This document shows positions 1 through 9,784 of a stretch of DNA of 21,319 nucleotides, piece after piece (within the stretch, counting starts at the first letter, position 1; each line of letters opens with the position of its first letter). A model generated the notes under the pieces. That model saw only the letters and a list, made by a program, of their open reading frames with translations, was not told the DNA's origin and did no database searches. The translations under genes were made by a program, and so were the position numbers. The DNA is from Chromera velia (Eukaryota; Sar; Chromeraceae): assembly GCA_018398765.1 (NCBI GenBank), contig JAHBMJ010001597.1, forward strand, positions 1 through 21,319. The letters are read 5' to 3'.

Positions 1-64
1 TTTGAGGTTGAAGCTCAAATCAAATCAAATCAAATCAAATCAAATCAAATATAATCAAATCAAA
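1..64. repeat. (CAAAT)n pentamer tract
   Basis: CAAAT pentamers run from about position 16 to 64 with one interruption (ATAAT). The preceding bases read TTTGAGGTTGAAGCTCAAAT, in which TTTGAG and CTCAAA are complementary, so a short hairpin is possible at the left edge. The same vocabulary (TTTGAGGTT, CAAATCAAAT) returns at 880-930 and 1150-1300. Confidence 0.9.
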
Positions 65-515
65 CATGGTCACTATTCATGTGTGGAGGATTGGCCTCCT
101 GCCCCAATGCCGAGCACTCGACGTGCGGCATCTAGCAAAAGCGTATACACGCGTTGGACCTTCCTGGGGGAATCCTGGCTGGCCCGTACAGGCTAAAAAG
201 ACCTGTGCCGCAAACTGTTTATGTGATAATCAATCAATTACTATGAATATAATCAATTACAGTCAGTTAAATTAATTATACGCTTTGCGGCATCTGCCAC
301 ATTTTCTCCATCTTGTCTGTTCTTCCGTAAAAAAAAAAAATCGGGGTCTACCCTGTGAAGGTATTCAGCAGCCTGCACAGCTCCCTCGATCTCATAACAC
401 CAGATGCACACACACATACCCATAGACATAGAGAGAAAAAGATAGATAGACAGAGGGCAAAAGGGCAAGAGCATTTGGTGGAAGAGTTAGACAGATAGAC
501 GGGCTGATGCATTCA

Positions 516-518
<3 letters not shown>

Positions 519-549
<31 letters not shown>
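519..549. repeat. (AT)n microsatellite
   Basis: About fifteen uninterrupted AT dinucleotides follow ATTCATTC. A length-variable simple repeat with no coding context. Confidence 0.95.
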
Positions 550-552
<3 letters not shown>

Positions 553-881
553 AGATTGCTGTATTCATTCCATCCGAGGGCTGAACCCCTTGGCCCTCAA
601 TTACGTGAAGCCGTCTCTCATTTCTTTATTCGTCCTGCCTGTTTGTTGTTACCTGTTTTCTAGCCCGTTTCTTGACCTAGTTCTTGACTTAACCTAGGCT
701 AGAGCCAAGGACTTAACGCGTCATTGACTCTCGGACTGACTCAGACACTAAGTGAAATTATGTCAGTGTTGACTTTATTTTTTTTTATGAGGTTAAACAC
801 GTTTAGAAACAAAAAAAAAAATAAATGGGGTAAATGCTCTTATTTTTTTTTGTTTTTTTTTTGTATTGGTAGCTTAGATTT

Positions 882-904
882 GATTTGAGCTTCAAGCTCA
901 AATC
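882..904. repeat. Perfect 11-bp-arm hairpin
   Basis: GATTTGAGCTT and AAGCTCAAATC are exact reverse complements separated by a single C. The arms contain the same TTTGAGCTT/AAGCTCAAA words as the left edge of the window, so this is probably part of a dispersed AT-rich repeat. It lies just after a long T-rich run (841-862). Confidence 0.85.
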
Positions 905-1412
905 TGACCAGATTTGAGGTTGAAGTCTAGAGGTCACTCAACACTAGTCTCGACAGCACTGAAGACAATATGGTATAGTCAATACCACTAGTAAATCCTA
1001 GAAAGCCCTAGAGACAAGAAAATCACTAAAAACTAAATTAAAAGCTAAATTAAGACTCTGAAAATTAATGAGCTATTGTCAAAGCTAAGAGCTTACAATG
1101 ACAGCCTTACATAAGTTTTTAGCTTAGTGTCATCCTAGAGAGTCACCTCGAAGATTTGAGGTTAAAGGCCTTGGGGTCAGATTTGAAGTACTAGATTTGA
1201 TAGGATTTGATAGGCTTTATCGTGCTAAAGTTTCTCAGGCCTAGATTTAAATTTGAGGTTAAACCCTACTTCAAATCAAATCACATCAAATCAAATCTGG
1301 TTACTAGTCGTCTACCATGATTGACTCATTATGATGATTACGCATTTATTTTTAAATTTAATTTTTATTTTTAAAAATCATTCAAGTTAACATACAAATC
1401 ATGATATGATAG

Positions 1413-1443
1413 ATGATTGATTGATTCATTGATTGATTGATAG
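1413..1443. repeat. (GATT)n tract
   Basis: Six to seven GATT tetramers with one ATTC interruption mark the boundary between the AT-rich left region and the GC-balanced sequence to its right. Confidence 0.85.
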
Positions 1444-2051
1444 GTGGCATAGGCCTGAGTTCCGCATTAGCTAAGGCTTCCTGGTCTCTCGATCTGCTAG
1501 GAAGAAGATCGATGCAGCGGCAACCATCACGTCAGCCTGCAGGGAAGAAAAGCAAGCACAGAAGAAGGAAAAACTTCCAAAAAAGAATAAAAAAAAATCT
1601 TCTAACCTGGAGTCGAGTCCCCACCGCAGGATTCACAAAGATTCAAGAACTGCATGCCCAACAGAGATGCAAAACACGAACAAAATAAAAACCAGAACAA
1701 ACAGCCAAATTAGACACCGGACCGAGACAAGCAGGGAGCTTGAATATCAACTGACCGTTGCAAATGTCAGGCAGATCCACAGCCCGATAGAATCTGGAAG
1801 AGCACGGACTGCGGCCCTCTCAAAAACAGATACGGCAGCCTTCGGATCTCTGCATATCATCATGTCACATTTCTTTATGATGTCATATTAATATTATATC
1901 ATGGCAGGAATGACTTAAAAGAGAAAGGAGAGGAAAGATATCTCATTGATGCCGTCAAAAGCGTGCATCCTTTCTTTTCGAAAATCGAAACCGTGCGTCA
2001 TGCAACAAAGAATGAAAAACGACATGCGAAAAAGGGACGAAACAGCCAAAG
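1444..2051. other. No gene recognised
   Basis: Short ORFs are present on both strands, but none has recognisable motifs and no good pair of splice sites stands out. The 1550-1700 stretch is A-rich. I see nothing here that I can support as a gene. Confidence 0.4.
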
Positions 2052-2975
2052 ATGGGGACCAAAAAAGAACAGAATGGAGTATATGGAAAAAGAGTGGAAA
2101 TGAAACAGAGGGAGGAATGGGAAAGAACGCAAAGGCGGAGACGAGCGGGTCAGAAGAAACCCTTTGTCGTTCTGTCCCACCTTCTCTCTCACTATATGAA
2201 AGAACGAAATACCCCCCTCTCCACTCACTTGACGGTATCCGAGCAGAATGCAGCAAACTCCATCCAGAGCTCGTCACTGGAGGGGAAGAGACGCGCGGCT
2301 CTTCACTGTAGGGTCCCAGAGCTCTTCACTGGGAAGATAGCCCATGTCATTGAGCTTCGTGTTGCCTGCACGGGAAAAGACCAGGCACATGCATGGCTTT
2401 TCTCTTTGAGGCCGAGGGAGTATCGATTCCTGCATGTTTCAGCTTGCCATGATATCAAAAAAGGACCCTATCAGATAGAGTCCTACTTCTATTTCTATAG
2501 CCTACGTGTTTGTCCTTCGTTTTCTGCTTTCCGTGCGAGAGCCTGTTGGCTGCTCGTTCCGGGTCCCTCCCATTGTCCCTGCACGTGGCACAGAGAGAAA
2601 GCACAAGAGACATCAATCAACTGGCTGCGAACCAAGCGGGAATCTAGAGAGCTCGAATTGTGCTCAACGCCACCTTTGCTGCAGTGTGATCTGTCGAATC
2701 TTCCAACACAGAATCAGCTTGCGTCTACTGGGAGAAGTCGGAGAGGAATTGTGAGGGAAATCCAAAAACTGTATTCGTTTTGCTGTATCTGTTTCTTTGA
2801 TGCAGATGGAAGGCTTGGCGGGAGTGAACCACAACTGCTAAAACAATTGCTGGGAGAGAGATGGGACAGCAATAGAAAGAACCGCACACTGGTGGACAGT
2901 CTCCTGCATGGGGATTTGTCGCTTCGTACTCAGTCAGTCAGTACTGCAATCGGGTCGTCATCGATCATGGCATGA
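2052..2975 (+). CDS. Doubtful 307-codon ORF, unrecognised
   Basis: This is the longest non-repetitive open frame in the window, ATG to TGA. The predicted product is rich in Arg, Ser and Cys, begins with a charged segment (near residues 1-40, many K/R/E) and contains no motif I recognise. There is no evident signal peptide, membrane helix or domain. Its last 11 bases overlap, tail to tail, the stop codon of the minus-strand exon ending at 2965. For a genome whose other exons are 44-277 nt, an intron-less 924-nt frame is atypical, so it may be a chance ORF. Its length is nevertheless longer than I would expect by chance. Alternatives are a fortuitous frame in 3' flanking sequence, or a real intron-less gene convergent with the TSP1 locus. 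Confidence 0.2.
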   Translation: MGTKKEQNGVYGKRVEMKQREEWERTQRRRRAGQKKPFVVLSHLLSHYMKERNTPLSTHLTVSEQNAANSIQSSSLEGKRRAALHCRVPELFTGKIAHVIELRVACTGKDQAHAWLFSLRPREYRFLHVSACHDIKKGPYQIESYFYFYSLRVCPSFSAFRARACWLLVPGPSHCPCTWHREKAQETSINWLRTKRESRELELCSTPPLLQCDLSNLPTQNQLASTGRSRRGIVREIQKLYSFCCICFFDADGRLGGSEPQLLKQLLGERWDSNRKNRTLVDSLLHGDLSLRTQSVSTAIGSSSIMA

Positions 2976-3108
2976 AGATGAGAATGGAGAAGCCAACAAA
3001 AGAAGAGACCATCATGAAGAGAAGAAGGGACTTTCGAGCTTCGCTTTCTCCCCCTGAATCCTGTAGAGATCCCCCTGAAGCCGCATGCATGTATGTCTCC
3101 ACGTCTAG
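2965..3108 (-). CDS. Predicted terminal exon with C-terminal membrane anchor
   Basis: Acceptor CACCCCCCCAG, phase 0, 47 codons then TGA. A polar Gly/Ser/Glu-rich part (AASGGSLQDSGGESEARK) leads to about 20 hydrophobic residues (LLLFMMVSSFVGFSILIF) ending two residues before the stop. This is the arrangement of a tail anchor, or of a single-pass protein with almost no cytoplasmic tail; a GPI-type signal is a further possibility, since a small-residue stretch precedes the hydrophobic end. The plus-strand ORF 2052-2975 overlaps its stop by 11 bp. Confidence 0.55.
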   Translation of the reverse strand, partial: LDVETYMHAASGGSLQDSGGESEARKSLLLFMMVSSFVGFSILIFMP

Positions 3109-3393
3109 CTGGGGGGGTGACTCTGAGGGCCTCGAGGAGAGCTCTCTCCTCGCAGATAACACGTGAGGCTAGCTGTGGCAATCTTTTCCATGCTCACAAG
3201 TCCACATGCAGACTGTCGACGCACCTTAATTGCATTCCAGTAATCCTGGTTCCTTCCGCATGCTTGGGCCAGGCGCGCCAAGGCGACGCTGTCAGTGACA
3301 GTCTGCAGCAGCAAAGGAGGAAAGGGGGGGCGGGGGGCGGCATCGAGGACGTGACCGTCACCGGAAGAGAACAAGACCAGACAGGGCGAAGAT

Positions 3394-3472
<79 letters not shown>

Positions 3473-4979
3473 ACAGGCGCGAAAAAATAATCATGAGGCC
3501 AAGTCGTTTTGGAAAGGAAGAAAAGGAATGAAAGGGGAAAAAAGAAGAAGAAGAAAACGCGGCTGCAAGCACCTGCTGATGTTCCAAAGAAGAAGAAGGA
3601 AACGGCATCTGGGGGTTCGCCTGCTGGTGTTGGAGTGTGCTGCCACCGACGGCTCCATACTGCTGCTGCAAAACGAGAGAGCATGTGCAATTATGAGGCC
3701 AAGTTGTTTGGGAAAGGAAGAAAAGGAAGGAAACGGAAAAAAGAAAGGAAAAAAAAAAAGCAAAGAAAGCACAGAAAAAAGGAAAGATGCATGCAGGCAC
3801 AAGGAAGGAAGGAAGGAAGGAAGGAAGAAAACAAAAAGAAATGAACGAAGTCAGAAAGAGAAAAAAAAAAAGAAAAGAGAAAGAAACAAAAAAAGAAAAA
3901 ATGAAAGAAAGAAAGAAAGAAAAAATGAAAGAAACAAAGAAAAAAGGAAGCAAGAAAGAAAGGAAGAAAGCTAGCAAGCAAGCAAGCAAACAAGCAAGAA
4001 AGGAAAGAAGGAAACAAGAAAGGAAGAAAGGAAGAAAGGAAGGAAGCTAGGGACAAAACAACGACAGAAAGAAGGAAAACATATCCTTTCAGAAAGAGTA
4101 GAGGAAAGAAGAAAAAACAAGCAAATTAAGAAGGCAGCAAGAAAGAAAGGGCGGGAGAGAGACATGGAGGAAAGAGGGGGCCCGACCGGAGAAATGAAAA
4201 AAAGGGGACAAAAACGGAAAGAAGGGAAGACAACAGTTTAATTGGAACCATACGCGAACTCATGCAGTTCAAGAAACCCTGGGCAAGCACGTGCAGGGTC
4301 AATGTGGCCGTCCGTTCCCACCTGTTCACACTCAGTCTGCAGTCGCTCCGGGTTGTGCATGAGAGGAGACGAGGCCGTTGGGTGGAAAGGCCGTTGGTGC
4401 ATGTTCCTTCTGCAAGGAGGAAGTAAGGAGGGAAGGAAAGAAAGAAGAGAGGGATCTTTCTGCAGACCGACCTGGGTGTATGCTCTGAAAGGGACATAGA
4501 GAGTTGGTCGACTCAGGCGATGCCTCAACGTGCCTCAAGGCAGCAACTTCTGCGGGTTGCACGTTGAAGCAGGGATGGTGGGGTGGAATTGATGAGCCTG
4601 GGAGATCATGCAGAAGGCTCGAGGCGTGCGTACGCACAAAGCACGCGGCACGAAAAGAAGAAAAAAAGAGAGACGCCCCCATACACAAAAGGTATGTGAG
4701 GAAAGGATCGATCGATCTCAGGGGGCCGAAGGGAAGGAGCCAACGTGGGTTTCTTTTTTTTCTTTCATTTTTTGTTTGTTTGTTTGTTTCTTTCTTTCTT
4801 TCTTCCTTTCTTTCTTTGTTTCTTTCTTTCTTCCTTTCTTTCTTCCTTCCTTTGTTTCTTTGTTTCTTTATTTCTTCCTTCCTTCCTTCCTTTCTTTCTT
4901 TCTTTCTTTTTTGTTTCTTCCTTCCTTCCTTTAGGGTTTTTCTTTTTTTTTTCTTGCTTTCTTTTTTTCTTTCTTTCTT

Positions 4980-5017
<38 letters not shown>

Positions 5018-5160
5018 ATGCGATCCCTTCCTCTTTTCCGTCCGGCATCTCCTCTATAGAAAGAGACAGGTTGGCGTAGATGGACGGACTGACACAAAAG
5101 GAGGCAGACAGACAACAAGAAACTCAGGAGGGGAAGGGAGGGAGGAAGGGAGGGGTAGGG

Positions 5161-5196
<36 letters not shown>

Positions 5197-8100
5197 GGGA
5201 GGGAGAGAGAGTGAGAGAGGGAGACGGAGAAAGAGAGAGAAAGAAAGAGAACAAAAAAAGGGAGAGGGAGAGGGAGGGGGAGAGGGAGAGGGACATCGAG
5301 AGAGAGCTGGAAGAGAGAGAGACGGGGAGAGAAGAGGAAGCAATGCAAGGCTTGCACAGAAACCCTGCTGACCTCTGTTGGGCTTGTAGTAATGATAATA
5401 GAACTGGACCATCTCCAGTACCATCTTTCCCGCCTGGTACATCCCGTTCCTGCAGCAGACCGTTCATTGCCACATGATGTCCATGCCGTGACGATTCATT
5501 AATTGATCGATCGATCGATTGTTCCATGCGCACAGCGCTCATTGTGAATGACTCCACGGTAGAACCATGTATGCGTTCGGGTGCCCGCATGCTTTTGATC
5601 AAAGGAGACCATATGCGTTCAATCAAGAGGACCAGGATACGAGAAAAGAAGGGTGGCACTGCGTGCATGTTTGACCGATCACGACCGAAGAAAGGACTCC
5701 AAGAAAGAGTCCGTCGAAAAGCGAACAATGCATTCACCCACATCGATCAGCCCGCAAACAGACGAGCACATGCAACATGCATGGCCGGCTGCCAAGACCA
5801 CTTTTCATGAAGACTGCACGCATGTCTAAAATCCCCTCAGCAAACATCAGCTGCATGCGTTGACGTCCTTTCAAGAACATGTGCAGGCATCCAGGAGCAC
5901 ACGGGTATCAATCAGATCGAGGACATGCGGGCGGTTGTGTAGCTCCTCCAGAGTCATAGCGAGCTGGCTGTGATTTATGAAGGACATGAAGCACATTCAA
6001 GCACATGGACACACCCTCAGCGAGACTGACTTCCTTCCGAAGTCCAACACCGATTGCAGCATGACGAGATGGAAGTTTCTTTGTGTCGGCGGTCCCTCCC
6101 TCCTATAAACTGCAAAACACATGCATGGACGGTGGTCAAATGCAGGGCAGCACGCAAGTCAGTGAAAGAAAGACAATCAGCAGCTAGAGCTTGAAGCCGT
6201 TTCTCTACCCCCCATGCAAAGCTTCATGCAACGACCCTGCAGTCCCCCCGCTCTGCTCTCTTTCTCTGCCTGCCAAGCCCCCTTCTTATATTGTGCCAGT
6301 CGCCCTGGCCGACTGCATGTGTGTTGAGACACACTCAACTTGTGTGCATCATTGAAAGAAGGTGAAGAAAAACATGCGTATGAGCAGCATACTGTGGACT
6401 CAATCATGCAGTGCCTTCTGGAAAGTTCGGCTGTCTGAATGAAGAGACAGCTAGGAGGAATTCAGTCTGCACGAAGATATAGATGCACGAAGATCGGAGA
6501 GAAAATGGGCGGACGCACACACAGGGGCCGGCCATTCAGGACATGCCAGACGAACTGCATGACAGGTAGGGCAGTTCTCCTTCTGATCAGGAGAAACGAC
6601 TTACGAAGTGCTTCAAAAAGGCGTCGCACACCGGGTCTTGTGGCAAAAAAGTGCCCCGCTGCAGGGCATTTCAACAATTTCGCAACACACACAATGCATG
6701 TATGCAACTGGAACACACACAATCAATGCATGTATGCAACTGGAACAGCAGATGCTGCAAGCTCTCTCTCTCTCTCTCTCTCTCCCTCTGCGTGTGTGTG
6801 CGTGTATCGATCGAAATTGCCATTGGAGGGAGACAGGCAGCTAGGCAGGCGGGCAGGAGGGCGGACGGGCAGAGATGCAGGAAGGCGGCATGAATGTGGA
6901 ATGAAGACACGATCGACGGAGAATCAGCGTCAGAGAACTCGATTGAAAGCAGACAGGCGGGCAGGCAGGCAGGTAAGAAGGCTCCTTGATTAATCGGGGG
7001 TCGAAGATGGTGCGTGCTGAGGGAACCACCACATTTGAAGGCCGGGCTGCCTAGCACTTCGTGACGCAACTCCGGCCCGACTGCATGCCTGTCAGTGAGT
7101 GAGTTTGCGCACGTACGATCAAGAGCTCGCTGAATGCAGGCGAAATTCAAAGGTGAGAGAACAGACTGACAAATTGCACTCACGACCCACAGGGTTTTGA
7201 AACCAATTCTTCGCCCAACGACGGATTCTGCAGACAGACACACTCCACGCTTTCTTTCCCTCCTTCACTTCGTAAACACAACAGACAAAAAAAGCGACAG
7301 TAACACAATAGACATACAGATAAACAGACAGACAGACAGACAGACCGACAGAACAAGCAAAAAACAAACTCACTCAGAGGAAGTCTCACTCCACAGCTAG
7401 TCGAGGTGTCTGTTCAGCCCCCCCAAAAACATCAAGGAAGACACCAATGTGCCCCCCCACAACCAAACAGGGCATAACCGCAAAGCGAATGAAGTCAGAA
7501 CGCAGACGTCTCATAATACGCCATGAAGAAGATGAAAGAAAGACACAAGCAGGCAGGCAGGCATTCCGAGTTATCTTTTCGCGGTCGAGCCAGTAGTCAG
7601 GGCGTTCTCTCTCTAATACTGCAAAAACAAACACTGTTTCTCACGCGGTCACCATGGACCTCATGCTTGTCTGTCTCTCTGTCCATCTCTCGCAACTACT
7701 GTCTCACAGTGCTAGGACATCACATGTAGCCCCATTGGTTCTCTCTCTCCATTCAATTCGATTCGATTCCGTTACATTCCTTCCATTTGACTGGACTTGA
7801 CTGATGGCAGTCGATGTCCTTGCACTCTCTCTCCTCGACCAGATTCGGGTTGCAGGGTTCTCCCATGTGTGCGGGGTGTTGCACGATCTGCTTGTTGCGG
7901 CTCTGGCTGCCGACTCCGCAGGACGACGAGCAGGGCGCCCACTCGCTCCACTCGGACAGTTTGCAGTCAATGGCTGCATGCGAGACAGAATGCAAACCGG
8001 AAAATGACACACGTGCGGAGCAGCGAGGAAAAGAAAGAAGACAAAAGAAGACAACTAAAAAAAATGATCGAAGAACAGAAGCCTTTTCCGAAATTAATCT

Positions 8101-9748
8101 TGAGAGAGATTGAGGACCAAAGCACCTTCTCAGGCCTCTACGACGCAACGGCAAGTCAACAATGCGAACATCTGAAAAAAAAATCACGGCAGATAGTTGC
8201 GAGGGATAGAGAGAGACGGCAACATAAATTGGCCCATGTAGGAAAAAAAAAAGAGAAAGACAGCCAACAAGAAAAGGCGGAAAAGCGGGGAGTCGGGGAG
8301 AGAGAAAGACGGAACGAAACGGAAGACAAGTACAGAAAAACAGGAAGAAAAAAAAAAGCTACCGACGGCAAGGAGGGGCCCGGCAAGTAATCTTTTCGAT
8401 GACGTGCTCGTCGCACTTCGCTCCTCCGAATTTTGGATAAGAGAGCACCCCCCTTGTTCTCGCCTGCTCTCCAGGACCGCAGTCAGAAGAACAGCAGCCC
8501 CACGTGGACCAGGCCTCCATCACACAGTCAATCGCTGCACGCAAACCAGAACACATAAAAGAAACACATTTATTTTTCTTTCATACACACAGTATCCGGA
8601 AGCACTAAAGGGGATGAGTCGAGATTGCAAGGAAAAAGGGGGAAGCGCAAACACACGAGGAGGCTAGTAGGCAGAGACGAAACGATAATAAGAACTCAAC
8701 GTCAACGCCCACCACACTCAACCACCCCCCCAACAGTGCAGTGCAGTGCAGCATACCTCCAGTCCAAAACATAATGACACAGTGATACACACTCTCTCCT
8801 TCTTGAGAAACAGACAAAGAGAAGAGAAGAAATCAGTTAGAAGACTGACGGCACTCCCGGAGTTTGCATGCCTTCGTTTCCTCCAGCTGAGGGCATGGAA
8901 TGCCGGCAAAAGCGGGTTGGGTGGTTACGCTGCGGGAGCGCGAGTGCGTGCCGGGCCTGCAGGAGGCAGAGCAGTCGGAAAAGTCCTGCCACTCAGACAC
9001 TTCACAGTCAATCGCTGCACACAGATGTATACGCACACAGATGTATACACAATCAAGTGGATGGCAAGAAATAAGACGAAGCAAAGATGATCAGACGTCG
9101 CACCCAACCCAGGAAGTGGGCAAGGCAAGGCAGCCAGCACACCCACCTGCACACTCTCAGAAATATGCGAAATCTCTCTTAAATCGTCGATGCTCTCATC
9201 ACAATCAACAGAAGAACGGGCGGACAGAGAGATATACCTACATATACATGTAATAAGAGGAAGAGCGGAACTCAAAGAAACAAAAGGGGACTTGAATGGA
9301 AGGACTGCCGGAGGACGAGAGACGGGCGGAATCGGAATGAGTGAAAAAAAGGGAAAATTCCGTGTTTGCCGTTTTTGAAATACGCACACCATCGAAAAAA
9401 GAATCGCGAGAATATTGCCTTTTTGGTCTTTTTGAGTTGCTCCTTTATTCCCTCTCTTTCTCTCTCTCTCTCTCGCTCTCTCGCTCTCTTGCTCTCTCGC
9501 TTCCCTCTCTCTCGCTTCCCTCTCTCTCGCTCTCCTCTCTCTCGCTCTCCTCTCTCTCGCTCTCCTCTCTCTCGCTCTCCTCTCTCTCGCTCTCCTCTCT
9601 CTCGCTCTCGCTCTCGCTCTCGCTCTCGCTCTCGCTCTCGCTCTCGCTCTTGCTCTCGCTCTCGCTCTCGCTGTCGCTCTCGCTCTCGCTCTCGCTCTCG
9701 CTCTCACTCTCGCTCTCGCTCTCGCTCTCGCTCTCGCTCTCGCTCTCC

Positions 9749-9784
<36 letters not shown>

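Larger units (their letters stand above)
65..1412. other. AT-rich non-coding region
   Basis: No convincing exon is seen on either strand. The ORFs here are short and unlike protein. The stretch contains A and T homopolymers around 330 and 780-862, an (AT)n run, and scattered copies of the TTTGAGGTT motif near 912, 1155 and 1252. Segments near 1181 (GATTTGAAGTA) and 1268 (TACTTCAAATC) are reverse complements, so 1140-1300 can fold on itself. Composition differs from the more GC-balanced sequence that begins near 1440. Confidence 0.6.

Noticed and set aside
3093..3974. 293-codon plus-strand Lys/Arg/Glu-rich ORF
   Set aside because: It runs through GA and GAAA microsatellites; the frame is open only because the repeats lack stops, and it is antisense to a well-supported minus-strand exon.
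4765..5442. 225-codon minus-strand ORF
   Set aside because: Only its first 22 or so codons (5373-5442) look like protein, and these belong to a spliced exon; the rest is microsatellite.
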